From Brachionus manjavacas (Eukaryota > Rotifera > Eurotatoria > Ploima > Brachionidae), in assembly GCA_019054805.1 (NCBI GenBank), contig JAHQIY010000002.1, positions 5,518,001-5,582,000 on the forward strand: DNA of 64,000 nucleotides, written 5' to 3'. Position numbers and translations under genes: made by a program. Under the pieces are notes generated by a model that saw only the letters and a list, made by a program, of their open reading frames with translations, was not told the origin of the DNA and made no database searches. This document shows positions 13,591 through 27,413 of this stretch, one piece after another (position 1 is the first letter of the stretch; each line of letters starts with the position of its first letter).

Positions 13591-14060
13591 ATTTCTAAAA
13601 ATTAAGTAATGTTATCATGATAATTTTTGGTATCAACGCCATCAAAAATATCAAATGGAGCTGTCAGGTCATTGATGAAACCAACAAAGTCAATATGGTT
13701 TTCGGAATGATGAGGATAACTTTTAAATGTTAGATCTTCTAGTTTTTTAGAAAACTTTATGTTACATCTATTAGGCCAAAACTTGAATACACAATGGTAG
13801 CATGGAACCCACACAACAAGAAGGACCCTGAAACGCTAAAAAAGGTACAGAGATGAGTAGTTAACTGTCGAAGGCCCGGCAAAAAACTTTACAAAATCCT
13901 TTTTAATAGAGCTGTAAGTAATTGGAATAATCTTTCAATAGAGGTTACCCAAAAAAATAATATCTTCAATAAAAAGCTCGGCAGCACAAAAATTCTCATA
14001 GAGACTGAAGATAATTCTATTGAGTTAAAGGTCTCAAATTGTTTTAGAAATATAAATATC
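13590..14060 (+). mobile_element. decayed LINE fragment (reverse-transcriptase C-terminus)
   Basis: Between 13758 and 13850 one frame reads Y-V-T-S-I-R-P-K-L-E-Y and then MVAWNPHNKKD and TLKKVQR. This is the usual post-catalytic signature of jockey/CR1 reverse transcriptases (RPxLEYxxxVWNP...LExVQRR). After a stop, another frame at about 13905-13980 gives NRAVSNWNNLSIEV, the corresponding C-terminal NRVVxxWNxLP motif. Internal sequence between them is lost, and stops interrupt the frame, so the copy is dead. Confidence 0.65.
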
Positions 14061-16180
14061 TTTTGTATTAATTTATTAAGTTCAAATTATTAATTTAAAA
14101 AATCCGACATTTTATCCTTAAAGAGCATTTTGGTTTTTGTGCCTAATTTGTCGACCTGTAGCCAATTATGTCACCAAAAAAATTAAAAAAATTTCTCATT
14201 ATTTTTTAATATTAAAATAACAAAATTTACTCTTGATTTTAAATTACTTGAAATTTTTTTATATTGATATTGGCCAATTAGTCCATGTAACCAAAAACAC
14301 AAGTCAATGTTTTGTTTGTTCTAGCTCAAAAGTAAAACAAATGTATCCAGGCGACTGAATTCGATCAGTTAATTTGACCAAAAATTGTTTTCAAACTAAA
14401 TTTTTGAAATTGATGCTTTTACTTTAACTAAATTACTGATAAGCAGTTCCCCATTATCGCTAATGTATCGCTGTAAATTTACATAAACTATTTTTTTGGG
14501 CACTGAACAAAATTTTTGAAATAGTTCGCTTATCTTGCTAAAAAATGGAAAACAAAAAAAAAACTAATTTAGATTAAAACAAATAGAAAATTTTCAAAAG
14601 AAAAATTTTTCAAGTATTTTATCCAACAACCAAAAAAAATTAATTATTTTCACTAAATAAATATTTAATATCTACGTTTCTGATAGTTACACAATCATGC
14701 TGGACTTGACAGGTTGCCCAACTATTGCCTAAAAAAACAAAACTAAACTGAATTTGAAAAATTAAATATCTCATGAATTTTCGATAATATTTTATGCTAA
14801 ATTAAAATAGATTTTGCTTCAGCGGAACTCACGAACAGAATATTGAAAGAGCAGGACTAGAGTGCTATATTGTATCGGGACTTGAAAAAATCAATATTTA
14901 GAACCATTTATTATTAAAATCAGCTTTGATAATAGGCTAATGGTCATTAGCAGGCTAATGGCATCGCTAAAATTAAATCGGCTTGTGCAAGAAAATGCCT
15001 GATGAACAAAATTGTAAAACTTGCAAAAAAATATTTTCTATTGTAATTTCAGATCTAAATCTAGTCGACAAAATTATTCGAAATTTAGTACAAAATTATC
15101 GATTTTTCTTCCAAGTTGCTTCAATGTTTATTGTTAGTATTAAGAGCTATAGTCCCGATAAAAATAATTTTATCTTACAAAAGCCTTTTGATTCGGAACC
15201 CTAGTTTTAAGGAAGTTTATTTCAAAATATTTGTTTATTTGAATTTGATGTTTACTCCCGAAATGCACAAAGCCGTCATGATTTATCCGCTCACAAGTCA
15301 ATTTAATCCATTTCGAGCATAACTTGAGCGCTGAACAAGTCTTTTTAAATTACTTTCAAAATTAATTGATCATAACTCACATAAAATTGCTTTAATTATT
15401 TTATAGTAAAGGATAAAAATTTAGTAAAGATGAAGAAAAAAATTTTTTCTTCAATTTTTAAAAAAAATATACTATCAATTTTTTATTCAATTTGTTGTGT
15501 TAACTGCTAAAAATCAAGAAAATAAAATTAATGGAAAAAAAATTTTGTGCTCTTGAAATTTTTGTTCCCTGCTTGATTAAGATTCTTTACTGTCCATGAT
15601 AAGAATTGATAAATGCTAACGTTTAAGTCATCTAAAATTTTTTGTTTTTAGTTTTACTCGCTCCATTAAAAACTTATTATTTTTTTTAAATTACATAACA
15701 AAATTTAATTCATCCTATTATATAAATTTCATCGACAAAACACTTATTAAAAAACAGATCCTCATCTTCATTTATTAAAGAATACACTTCTGTTACTTGA
15801 TATCTAAGTGGCAATTTTTTTTTTAAAAGGACGATTTAATTTTTATAATTTTTTTCTTCGCGATTTTGTGATTCTTATTCTTTTTTTAGACCAAAATTAG
15901 AATAATTAAGGTCTTCGGACATTTTAAAACATTTTTTCTTGTTGAAAAAAATGAAAACCGTATTTAATGATATTTACAGGTTTTATTTTAGAAAAAAATC
16001 AAATTACTTAAATTTATTTGAAAAATTAATTAAAAAATTTCATAAAAATCTTGGTAATACCTGTAAAAATGATGACCAGCTGAAAATGTCCCAAGATTTC
16101 ATTTATCCATTAAACTTTTAACAAGCTTGGCAAAATCATTCTTGAAATAAAAAAAAAAATATCCAAATGAAAATATTCAA
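14060..16180. other. AT-rich intergenic, no gene recognised
   Basis: Short open frames at 14983-15204, 15116-15322 and 15939-16121 have biased Lys/Ile/Asn/Phe composition and no recognisable domain. I treat them as chance frames in AT-rich DNA. Confidence 0.5.
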
Positions 16181-16189
16181 GTTAGATAC

Positions 16190-16545
16190 TAGGAATTCCT
16201 GCGGAGGATTCTCGGGATACACTGGCCTGAGACATTGTCGAATAGTGACCTATACAGAAGAACAAATTCAGAGCCATTAAGTCAATGCATTAAGAACAAA
16301 AGACTGCGATGGCTCGGGCATGTACTTAGAATGAAAATAACACGGATACCAAAAAGAGCCCTTCAATGGACACCTCAAGGGCGACGTAAGGTAGGACGAC
16401 CAGCAGTTACATGGAGGTCAACAATCACGAAAGAACTCATCGAAATAGGAGTGATATGGGGAGAAGCAAGGCAAAAGTAAAGGCAAAAGATCGACTTGAG
16501 TGGAAATCAAAAGTAATGACCCTATGCTCCACAAGGAGTGAATAA
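16190..16545 (+). mobile_element. LINE fragment (reverse-transcriptase ORF C-terminus, second family)
   Basis: The frame starts around RRILGIHWPET and runs through NSDLYRRT, NKRLRWLGHVLRM and ALQWTPQGRRKVGRP to CSTRSE, with internal stops only near the end. This is the C-terminal domain of a non-LTR retrotransposon family whose hallmark is RWxGHxLRM...AL-WTPQGxRxxGRP...TWRR...LCSTRS. It differs from the NRVVxxWN type found elsewhere in the window. It is 5'-truncated; no catalytic reverse-transcriptase motif remains. A more decayed relative lies at 22870-23300. Confidence 0.8.
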
Positions 16546-16549
16546 GGAA

Positions 16550-19500
16550 AAAAATATACAAAGAATTAAATTTGCTGAATTTAAATCGATTATTTTCAAA
16601 CTATTGTTAAGTATTGAATTTTAAAAAATCTGATAAAAGTCTTCATCTAATTCTACTAAATAAAATAAAGCTCGTTTGGCAAATAGATTAAATTTTAAAT
16701 GAATTGAAGTTTTAGATTAAAAAAAAAAGCTATTTATATCAAAAAAATATTAAAAGCTATTGCTTTACTTTACATTTATTTTTCAACTTTGTAATTAAAC
16801 ACTGGTATTCAGATCTAAAACTTATTGCTGATTTTTTCTTCAACTCCAGACTCTTTTGTTCTAAATTGCCAATAATTTGGAATAATTTGTTAATTCTTGA
16901 ATAGTAAAATATATTGTGTTATAAATAAAGAGGTAGTCGTGTATTAGTGTTCCTTTTAATTCTGATTTTGATTCAGGTAGCTCTGAAATTAGAGCTATAG
17001 CTTATGATCAGCAATTTTTAAATAAAGATTGTTGAAAACATACGAAAAAGTCTTTAACCTTACTTGATAATGAGTGATGAGTATTATGCTTAAAACATAT
17101 AGCATTCTTCACAAATTGTTATATCAAATGTTAAATAAGCTTAATTTTTTAAACTATTTATTAAAGGTAGTATTTTTTAGGCCTTGATTATCAAGCACCT
17201 ATTTGCTCATTAATCAAAAATGATATTTTTCCATCGAATACGAAATGATTTAAATCATTAACAGTTGTAATTTAGTCTATAATTTGAAATGTTTATGATA
17301 AGTCTGACGGCGTTTCAACAAACTAGCCAAACTAGAACTGTTTTGATTTTTTCAAAGTTATAATTTTTTCCCCCTCAAAACTATTCGGATGACTAGACTT
17401 GACTTAGATTATCAATATTTGTGAGAAATTGTTTTATTTCAAATTGAAATTTGCAATATGAATTTAATCGATTTGAAATTATGCAGTCTTCATTGAACAT
17501 TTTTTTCTTCTCATTTTTAAACTACAATTTATTTTCTTTATTCTAAAAGTGCCAGATTAACCATGATAACATCCAACAAGCGGAAATTTTAGCCTCTAAA
17601 TTAATCTAAGCGTTCTTGATAAAATTTATTAGTTTGTTTTTCTGTCTAATAGTTTTATCAATATCATTCCTTACACTCCAAAGAGCCTAATAGCTGAATA
17701 CTGAATCAATAGTTTTTTTAGGTCGGACCAATCTAGACAAATTTTTAATAAAAATATTTTTCTTCATTAATAAAATCTACAAAAGAATTCAATTCCCATT
17801 CAATATTATATAAAAATCCAATCTCAAATTGGTGATTTGGACCAATTGGTCTCAAGGTATTCCTAAACAATTTATCTTTTAGGTCATAGCCCTTAGAACC
17901 TAAATTAACAAATCAATTATGATTCTTAGCTTTGTTTTGTGGGTTTTATCAAAAAAATTCGAGGTCCATTTAAAATTTTCTAAATTTGGTTATGTTTACC
18001 CAAAAGATACTGACCAGACCATAATTGAACACTTTATATTTCCAGATCAACTGATAACTATTTTTATATTTAGAAATTATCAAAAATTTCTTTTGCATGT
18101 ATATACTAAATTTGAGTGATTATAATAGACAATTTTGGCTTAGTTGAATAAAAGTTTTATGTCCATGGAAGGCTTTAAATTGACATCTAAAGTAAGGTCA
18201 AGAGCTTGATTAGTAGTTAAGCTGTCCATAATGGTCTACAAGTTATAAATCATTTGTAGAAGTGTTCATTTGTAGTAATGGGTATTGTTTGTCTTAAATA
18301 TTGCCTATAGTCCTAAAACCATTTACTAATTAATCTGTTTATAAACAGGAAAAATTTAAAATGAAAAATTTTCTTAATTATGGACTTTGCTTTTAAGCTA
18401 AAATTATCCAACTGTCTGATCGATTGAAAATATTTTTTTTGTTTATGAATTAATTTTGTTTTGGGTTTGAAATAAAAATTAATTTTGTGTCACTGTGTTA
18501 ATTTTAAATTGCCACAGGATACATTGGAATATTTTGAGCATCAATCAAAGCAAATAACTTTGAATTAAATTTTGAAATATTTTTTTACTTGTCCTTTGCT
18601 ATTTGATTAACATAACTACTCGAAAATCATTTTAAATTTTCTTATTTTTCTGATTTATTCGAATCTAATGATCTAAACTATTTTTCTTGTTAATTATATT
18701 TTCTGTTGCAGCTTTTTAAAAATTGATAAAATTTACTATAATTAATTTGGAGGAAATTTGTTTGTTTAGTGAAAAAATTAATCTCAGTCTTATTTTGTAA
18801 TTAAAAGTTTATTAAGTTTTTATCTATATTTTTTTAGATTTTTTTGTTTGTTTAATTAAAAATATATAGAAATAAAGCTATTAAATCATTAAAAAACAAT
18901 AAAATTTTTTCTTTTTTATTTCTTTTATTTTATTTCTTAATTTTTAAATAAGTAATTAGTGAGATTAAAATTTAAATAAAAAAAATTAGTACTAGATTTT
19001 AAAGTTATAAAAAGTTTTAGATGATACATTTTTTAAATTAAAATCATAGCAGAATATTTATTTTGAATAATGATTCGGTTAATCTTAAAATAAACTGATT
19101 GCAAGTTTTTAGTGATACAATAGCGTTTTTTAAATATAGTTTGTTGAAAATATTTGAAAGAAAGTCTCTAGCAATTCTTAATAATGAATGATGAGTCTGA
19201 TGTTTGAAATTCTTATTTTCTTATGTTTCTAACAATAGCTCTTTGTAGAGACTGAATATAATTTTAACTAATTTGTTTTCACCTTAAAAAACTTAAACTT
19301 TATTTGTAGCATATCTAAAAGAGATTTTATAATAATTCAGTGAATTGCTACTGCTCAATTAATCTTAACTTGACTTTCCACAAATATTCATGTTTATTTG
19401 ATTTTTAAATAATAGTGATTTAATTAAATTTGAATTTAAAAAAAATTAAGAAAATTAAACGAAATTTTACATTAAAAAGTCTATTCACTAAAATTAATTA

Positions 19501-20690
19501 ATTAAACTTGATTTTTTCTCGAAATGATATCTCTATAAAAATGCTATTAATTTTTTTTCGTCAAAAATTTTAAAAAATTAAAAGAATAAGGATAATTCTA
19601 TACTTATTCATCAGCTTCTGTAACCTTAAGGCAAGAGGCATGAGTAGCGAACTTGAATTTACAAGGATTTTTTATTAGTACAGTTTAAATATTTTGAGAA
19701 AATACCACACATTTTTTTTTGAAGATTTATATTATAAAAAATTCTATAAAACTGTTTAAAAAAGAAACTGGACTAGTTTATTTTTTCTCACGGCAAGCAT
19801 AAACACAAAACCCTGTAAATATTATCTATCATAGTGAGATCATTGTTTTTCACTCAATAAGATAAAAATTTATCTTTTTTAAAATTTTGAGATATTTAAT
19901 TATTAATTTAATGCAGGAAAAAAATTAAAATATTAAAAAGCTTGCGATTTTAAAGCAGAGAAAAATTATAAAAATCATCATATTATTTGTTTTAATTTAG
20001 AGTCGAAGTAAAAGCAAAATGTAGATGATGAATAGCAAAGAAAATACACGACTAAATCAGGAAGAAAACATTTCTATGATCTTCTTTTCCACACTTAATA
20101 AAAATTAATAAATTTAAGACGACCAGCAATACGTTCTTAAATTTCTTGTTTTCATGACAAAACAAATGCTCTGCCAAAAGTTTGGGTTAAACATGAAATG
20201 CTGTTTAGAACGAATTTTTCCATGAGTGATTTTTTAATACATGATTCATTTTCTTCAAATTATTTAAATATAGTGTTAACTTTTTTTTAAAAAAATAAGC
20301 TTTTTTTTTGAATAAAAAAATTTTGACAAATAAAAATTTCGAATTTAGTAAACCTTTTTATTTCAACTAAAAGAGCAAAACAGATTTTCTAGAAAGTATT
20401 AATTTAAGATATCAATTTTAATTAAAAATTTTTTAAATTTTACTTACTCACATAATTGTAGATTATCCCATGGTAAAATGAAAATTTAATTTGCTGCTGT
20501 AAGTCATTTGGAGAATCCAGAACTTTGGTTAAAAATTAAATAAGCATCACATGCAAGGATAATTCACTTTATAGATTGAAAATAATCAATGCACAAAACT
20601 TTTTTTACCTTTCTTTCTATCTGGCTTAATTTTTTTAATATCCTTTTCTATGAGGCTTAAAGATAAAATTTGTTTTAATATTTAATTAAG
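16550..20690. other. AT-rich gene desert
   Basis: No exon with recognisable similarity was seen on either strand. Open frames such as 17919-18119 are low-complexity and lack conserved motifs. Confidence 0.5.
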
Positions 20691-20696
20691 TAAGGT

Positions 20697-20941
20697 ATTG
20701 TGAATTTTAGAATAAAAATGAAAAATTTAATAAGAGTATTTTTCTAAAATTCTAAAATCGGCTCAATTATTTCCTTGAGCTGAAATAGACACATTAAAAA
20801 TACGAAAATGCTTTGGAGAAACTGGATCTAGATGATCTAGATAATTCAATGTGTCAGCAAATACAAATTATTTTAAGAAAAATTTTCTTTCAGAAAAAAA
20901 GTTGTTATTAAATTTTTCATTTTTATTCTAAAATTCACAAT
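20697..20941. repeat. 245-bp inverted-repeat (MITE-like) element
   Basis: A perfect 37-nt inverted repeat, ATTGTGAATTTTAGAATAAA and onward, lies at 20697-20733 and its reverse complement at 20905-20941. Shorter complementary words (GACACATT near 20788, AATGTGTC near 20848) continue the symmetry inward. No coding capacity is present. The arrangement suits a miniature foldback or MITE-type DNA element, or a hairpin transcript locus. No clear target-site duplication was identified in the AT-rich flanks. Confidence 0.7.
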
Positions 20942-22869
20942 GCCATTAATAAATTGCTTTTACAGCTTAAATTTAAAAGTGTCAATTTGTTTATTTTTTT
21001 GATTAAACTGGTTATCAAGCGAGTTTTATTATATTTTAAATATTTTTTTTAATATTTCTTAAATATAAAATTAAAAAAAATTTTCAAATACAGTTTATTT
21101 AAGTTGTTAAAATTTTTAAAATATTTATAAAAACCAATTATTGAAATGGTTTTTTAATTTTAATTTGTCATTTGGACCAAATTTAAAAAAAAAAAATTGG
21201 TTTAGGAGACTTTGGTTGAAACTCTTAGTGCTTTAACACTTTTAGGTTTATAGAGAAATTTTAGACAAAAAAAACTTGCCAGATTCTGATATCATATTGT
21301 TTATTCTTTAAAATACATTTAGTGGAAAATGTTTTAAAATTAATAAAATTGCTTTGAAAAATCAGTCAGTCTTGTTAGTTTTATATTTATAAATTTAATA
21401 ATTAATGGATTTCTATTACGACTATTCGAGTATAAAATTTAATTATTTAAAATAAATAAAAATTTTATTTGTTTTTGAAGAATCTAAATGAAAAAAATAC
21501 TTCTTTATTAGTTTAATAATATTGAACACATAAAATTAATATTACTAGGTGACACAGACAATGATGCAATAATATTTAATATATTAATAAAAAAATTTTA
21601 TCATTTCATTTCATTTAATCATATATTTTTCTTGGTTGAACAGTTCAATATTTGTGTTTTTAAAATAACTCCTTAAACTTTATTTTTTTTAATCAAAAGT
21701 AGCTAACACTGATAAGCAATTAAACAAATATTAGTAATATTTTAATAATAATATTTTAAACAAACTTTATTCAGTTAAATCGAATACTCATTTATGATTG
21801 TTGTTAATCAATCACTCTTTTCATTAAAAAAACTCTGAATATTTGTAAATTATTTTTAATTTTTTGATGAAATTTTATCATGTATAGCAAGTATAATAAA
21901 AAGAACTAATAAAGCTTGATTTATTTCAAAAATATACATTTTAAAAAAAATAAAACAAATTTTATATAAATTTTAGTAAAATTATAGGAAAAATTTCATC
22001 ATTTTATCATTATTTTTCTTTCAAAAAATTTTATTCTACTGATTTAATTTTCAAATTTGTCAATTTAAAAAAATTTTCTAATATATTTCAATAAAATATT
22101 TTAATGTTTAATAATAAAAAACAACAATTCAATTAGGATCGAAATTCAACTTTTACTTGAAAGAGAATTTTCGTATAATAAAGCTTTCTGTCCAGTTTTC
22201 ATATTGTAAATTTTGAATACTTGCAAATTAAATTTATGAAAAGGAATAAAATAAAAATATTTTTAAATCAATTTATTATTTAGAATCGCTCAATCTAAGA
22301 CAATCTAGAAACAAAGGTCGCAGGAAGCATTGACAGCTATATTGTTTATTTTATATTAAAAAAATCAAATTTATTCTATTTCAAATAGTATTTTTTAATT
22401 AAAAACAGGTATATTTCTATTTTAAGCTGTCATTTTCATTAGTATTTAATTGATTTTTTATAAATAAAAGTCAGAAATTTAATGAATTATTTTTGATCTT
22501 GTTTTTTTTAAGCCACATGTTTTCACCTTGTGAAATAGTTTTTGATGATGGAAAAAATTGCTTAATAGTGCATTAAGTGGTGCGAGTTCCTCGAAAAATT
22601 CTGATTGTTTTGCTAACATGAAAATTTAACAAAATAATAGATCTTATGCACAAGATAAAAACTATTTATTTTTAAATTAATTTTTTAAATAAAAGCTTAC
22701 TAAAAATATTCAAGGTCTCTTTTTAGTTATTTTCTAATATAATTTTATATTCTTAAATTAAAAATTGGTTATATCAAGGATGCATCTTTTTTGATTAGGT
22801 TTTCTAATTCACATAGATTTTCCCATGAGTAAAGCTAAATAATGGAAATACGTATTTAACTTTAAATGG

Positions 22870-23300
22870 ATGATTGCACTGAGACACATTCATACATCGA
22901 CCAAATGGGTATTTTATTTTCCAAACTCAAGATTATGAGGATACCATCTTTCCTTACTTTGAAGACCAAATTACATTGTTAGGACATTCTTCAAAAATCA
23001 ATTTTACTGTATGGATTTTAATGTTGACCGACTGTGAATGAATGACCACTCTTGTGGTATTTTTTTAAAACATAATTTAATTATTGTCATTTAATTTTTT
23101 TAATTTCTTGCCATAGCAATTAGAAACAAAAAGCAGAACCAATCTGCATCACAATACGCAGTAAAGTGGCATGGACATCAACTATGAATGAAAGCAGACA
23201 TAAATCCTAGAGTTGAATTGTTTTGGACACCTTTAGGGGAAAAAAGCAGAGAAAAAAATGACCTAGAAAATTTAAAAAAAGAAGAAACTTACATGGTGTC
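22870..23300 (+). mobile_element. strongly decayed LINE fragment, same family as 16190-16545
   Basis: At about 22940-23030 a broken frame reads PSFLTLKTKL and SILLYGF, echoing the reverse-transcriptase segment LKxKLRLYxxxVLSxLLYGxETW. At about 23130-23240 another frame gives VKWHGHQL then NPRVELFWTPLGEKSR, echoing RWLGHVLRM...ALQWTPQGRRK of the better-preserved copy. Frame changes and stops throughout show an old, inactive insertion. The assignment rests on motif order rather than continuous similarity. Confidence 0.5.
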
Positions 23301-26300
23301 GAGCAGAATTAGTCACTTAAGTCAAATCAACATTTTCATGACTTAAATATACATTTTGTATTATTTTTAAACATTTCAAAATTCTATGAATAAAAATTTA
23401 AAAAATTTTTAATTTAAAATTGTAAGGGTTCTAAAAGATATAAACACAGTCATTATGAGAAAGACTAAATTTCTAAATTTTTATTGACTGAAGTTTTTTT
23501 TAAATCTTTTTTTTTACATCGCCAGAATTGGCGTTAATTGAATTAAATAAAATAAAATAAAAATAAAAAATTAGAAGATAAACAAAAAATGTGTATTATC
23601 TCTAATCAATACGAATTATTTTAAACAATTTTATCTTAATTTCTAAATTAATCACTGTCAATCTAAAATTTTTTTGAAAATTTACTCAAAATAAATTTTA
23701 ATATATTGATTCTAATTTTTAGAAGTTCGTATACCACATCTCCAATTTTAGTAAGGTTTCTTGAGCCCATTCATTGAGGCCATTCAAAATATAAGAAAAC
23801 ATGTGTTTTTAGTTGATATGAATTGTTTATTTTTTTAATTAATATTTTATGATTGTCCAATGGCACTTATGAACAATATTGATAAACTTTTATGACATAT
23901 AATTTTTTTAATTCTTGAATCCATAAATACTTTAATTTAATATTTTAATCCCCTTAATAGCAAAATAATTTATGGAATTCAATGATTGGGCTTTAGAAAA
24001 AAATTATTATTATTTTAACTAACTAATTAAAGAAGAAAAAAATATTATTAAAAAAAATAATCTAAAATAGCTTCATGTATTTGTACTGTCTAAATTCAGC
24101 TGTCAGCTAGTTATTAAAATCAAAATTTTATTTATAATACCGAAATCGGGCTATTTGTACAAGTAAAAAATAAAAAAGATTTGATTTTGATAGTGACTTA
24201 TCGGATAGGTCTTTAAATCAATTTTAAGACATTAAAATTCCAAGACGTGTTAAAAAACCATGAGAAAACGCTTCTTAGATTTGATAAAAATTAATAGATA
24301 AATTTCAAAGGTTTTATCCAAAAAGTATTTATTTTTTTTTAAGTTTAACTGCATGATAAAAATCTTTTTCAATTAAAATATCTTTCATTTACGTTAGAAT
24401 ATTTCTCTTTTGTCGATTCAGCTCCAATTATCAGTCTTTAAATCTGCAAATATTTTCACCATAAAATAGTGGGGCTCTAACTTGAAGAAAAAAATGTTCG
24501 AATCATTTCAAAAGATAGGCCTACTTGTGCATTTAGACACCTTTCTATTGAATTCGATTGACAACTAAAAATTCACCGAAATCCACTAATGGAACATAAT
24601 TGTTCAAGTTAATTAACAATTTTTGTTGGTGAGAATTTTGAGTGTTAAGCCAACAATGGGATGAATTATGTAAAGATATTTATCGACTTTAAATTAACTC
24701 AAATTGGCCTTGGAGCCAGTTTGTCAAGGTGGAAAATGTTCCATTTAGTTTTTAGTGGCCAATTTAACACAATCTAATTTGATGTGATTTAGTTCTTATC
24801 GGTCAAATTTTTCTTGTAAAATTTAAATCTTATCTTTTGAATAACATGTAAAATTTGACGCATTTGTAATTGGGCTTTTTGCTTGGCGCCTTTTGCTCAC
24901 TCAAACTGATTGCAAACACTTAACTCAATTAGCCTTCGAGCTTTCTAGTCTGTAATTAAATTTTATTTTTAGAAGCATTTAATGTGCACTAAACACCATC
25001 ATGAGGCTATAGTGAGTTTTAAACTGTATGACTATGAAAACAATTGCTCCCCTGTGATTACGAAATTAATATGCTCAATTTCGTGCTTGGATTTGTTAAA
25101 CATAACAAAAAACAACAACTTTTAATTAGCTCAGTAGAAAAAATAATTAAAAATCTTACAAAATAATTGTAAAAAACACTCCTTTATTAATTTTAAAAGC
25201 CGACACTAGCTGATTCTTTGACAAAAAAAATCATTTAAAAAATAACTCTTAATTATCAGGCCTAACAAGAGACCATAATGTAATATTATTAAAAACTACG
25301 GCAAAATTTAAAGATAGAAAAATTTCTGTAATAGACCTTTCCGACTCTTTAAAAAATTAAAAATTTTAATTCAATTTTTCAAATGAAAATATGTGGATTG
25401 TGATTTTGAATTGAGATAAAAAATTAAACTTTTATCCTGTGTATACTTTAGGCGTTATTTGCATTTTTTACCTTTTTATCTTGATCTTGCAAAAGTCCAC
25501 CAATTCCGAAAATTTTATCTAATTATTTCTGAGATTTCTAATTAATTTTCATTAATTTAAATTAAATTATTTGAATATCCTCTTGAGCAGTCACAAGTGG
25601 CACAAAACTCTCACAAAAAAGAAAGTCTAAAAAAATTATGTAGATTTCTAACTATGATTTAAAAATTTATCAAGCAAAAAATCAAATTGCATCAATGTAT
25701 ATTAAATTAATTAATTTGTTTATTTATATTTATTTGACATTTGAGAATTCACTGCGTAAGATAAAACTGTGTAAAATTAAATTGAATTTTGGAAAAATTT
25801 AAATACAGCAGACAATTTAAACTGAACAAAAATTAGATTGAAAATTAATTATTTATTTTATTTTGAACAAAAAAATTTGAAAGTTTAAGTCAATTTACAT
25901 GACATTTAAAGAGTTTATTTTCATTGTGATAATGAATTAAAAATAAAAAAAAGCTGCTTACTGAATTTTAACTTTTCTTTTTAATCATTTGGTGAGCATT
26001 GTTTACCAACTTGTACACAATTACTTACATTATACGTGTTTTTTGCTTCTTGGTTCAAATAATTTATATTTGTGCAATCAAATTTCCCAATAATTTAATA
26101 GATTTCTCTACTTTGTTGATAGCATGAATATTCATAAAAGAACGATGCTGACCAAGTCAATATTCTTCTTGGCCGCATTTACTAATTTTGAATGCAACAT
26201 CGATATGGAGAGTGACAATTCATAATTTTGCATTGCTGATCATGAATTTTTTCAAGGAAAAAGCAATAAACATCGATAATTTGTAAAAAAAATAAAAATA

Positions 26301-26730
26301 AATTATTTTATCTCATCTTCTAGAAAAAAGATGAATTTACCAAGAACAATTAATTTTTTTAGTAAGATAGTTTGAGCGGACCCGGGAAGTTCAAGATGAT
26401 ACTTAGACATTATTCTGATAAATTTCTATCTAAGTATAAGTTGATATACACTGCTGCAGTTTATCAATTGGAGTGGAGCTACCGGTTGAGAAACCATTAT
26501 GGGACATCAACCAAGATTAGTCGAATAAGCATTTGAATTTAACTATTTCAAATAAGCTAGCTGTATTTTAAGAAATTTAATAAAGCATTTCCTTAACTTT
26601 AATTTTATTAATTTTTCTAAAAATTTCTAAAAATTTCTTTTTATTTTTTATGGATTGATCATTTAGCTAAAATTTCATTCCAATTTTTTTCAATATTTTG
26701 TCCCCATATTTCAAAAGGAAAAAAAATTAA
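23300..26730. other. AT-rich intergenic, no gene recognised
   Basis: No convincing gene. A 50-codon open stretch at about 26370-26530 was considered and rejected as a histone-like pseudogene. This region lies downstream of the GATA gene. Confidence 0.45.
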
Positions 26731-26737
26731 ATTTTTG

Positions 26738-27380
26738 ATCCTTAATTTTTTAATTTAAATTAAAACATTTACATTAACATGTGATAATGAACAAAAAATT
26801 GAAACGATTTCAAAAAAAAAGCTTAAATTTTAAAAATTACACAGGTTTTTAGATTTGAGAAGAACAAAAAATAAATCTCATTCAATTTTAATTTTTAAAT
26901 TTAAAGGCAATAAACAAATATCAAAAAAAAAAAAATTTTAAAAATTAATTTACAAATCTGTTCTCACCTAAATTTCAAAAATATTTTTCAATTAATTTCT
27001 ATTAATTTTAGACTCTCGCTTGGACCAAATGACCATTTTGAGTCTTTTGTTATTCAGTATCCAATTTCAAACTGATGATGAGACAATTTTTAAAAATCGA
27101 AAAATAAAATTAATTTTTGATATTTTATTTTTGAATTTAAATTAAAACATTTACAATAATATATGATAAAAAAAAATCTGAAATGACAAAAAAAAACTGA
27201 AACAATTTATAAAAATAGAAAAAAGAAATTTTTTTTAAAAAAACTTTAAAACATATAAAATTACACAGCTCTTTAGATTTGAGAATAGTTAAAACCCAGC
27301 AAAAAAAAAGAAAAGAAAAAGAAACCACATATAGTTCTTAAATTAAACAGCAATAAACAAACATTTAAAAATAATAAAAA
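26738..27380. repeat. diverged direct duplication at the 3' side of the GATA gene
   Basis: Two blocks share ordered words. AATTTAAATTAAAACATTTACA occurs at about 26753 and 27134, ATTACACAG at about 26837 and 27262, TTTAGATTTGAGA just after each, and CAATAAACAAA at about 26907 and 27350. Offsets of about 380-440 bp imply a tandem duplication with later indels. The right-hand block directly abuts the GATA stop codon at 27414, so it would be in that gene's 3'UTR (minus strand). Function is unknown. Confidence 0.6.
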
Positions 27381-27413
27381 TTCGATTAAAACTGGTACAA
27401 GCGCAAACTAATA

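Noticed and set aside
26373-26530. A 50-codon frame with faint histone H2A-like spacing (LIYTAAVYQLEW)
   Set aside because: Only a few residues fit, core histone motifs are missing, and length between landmarks is wrong.
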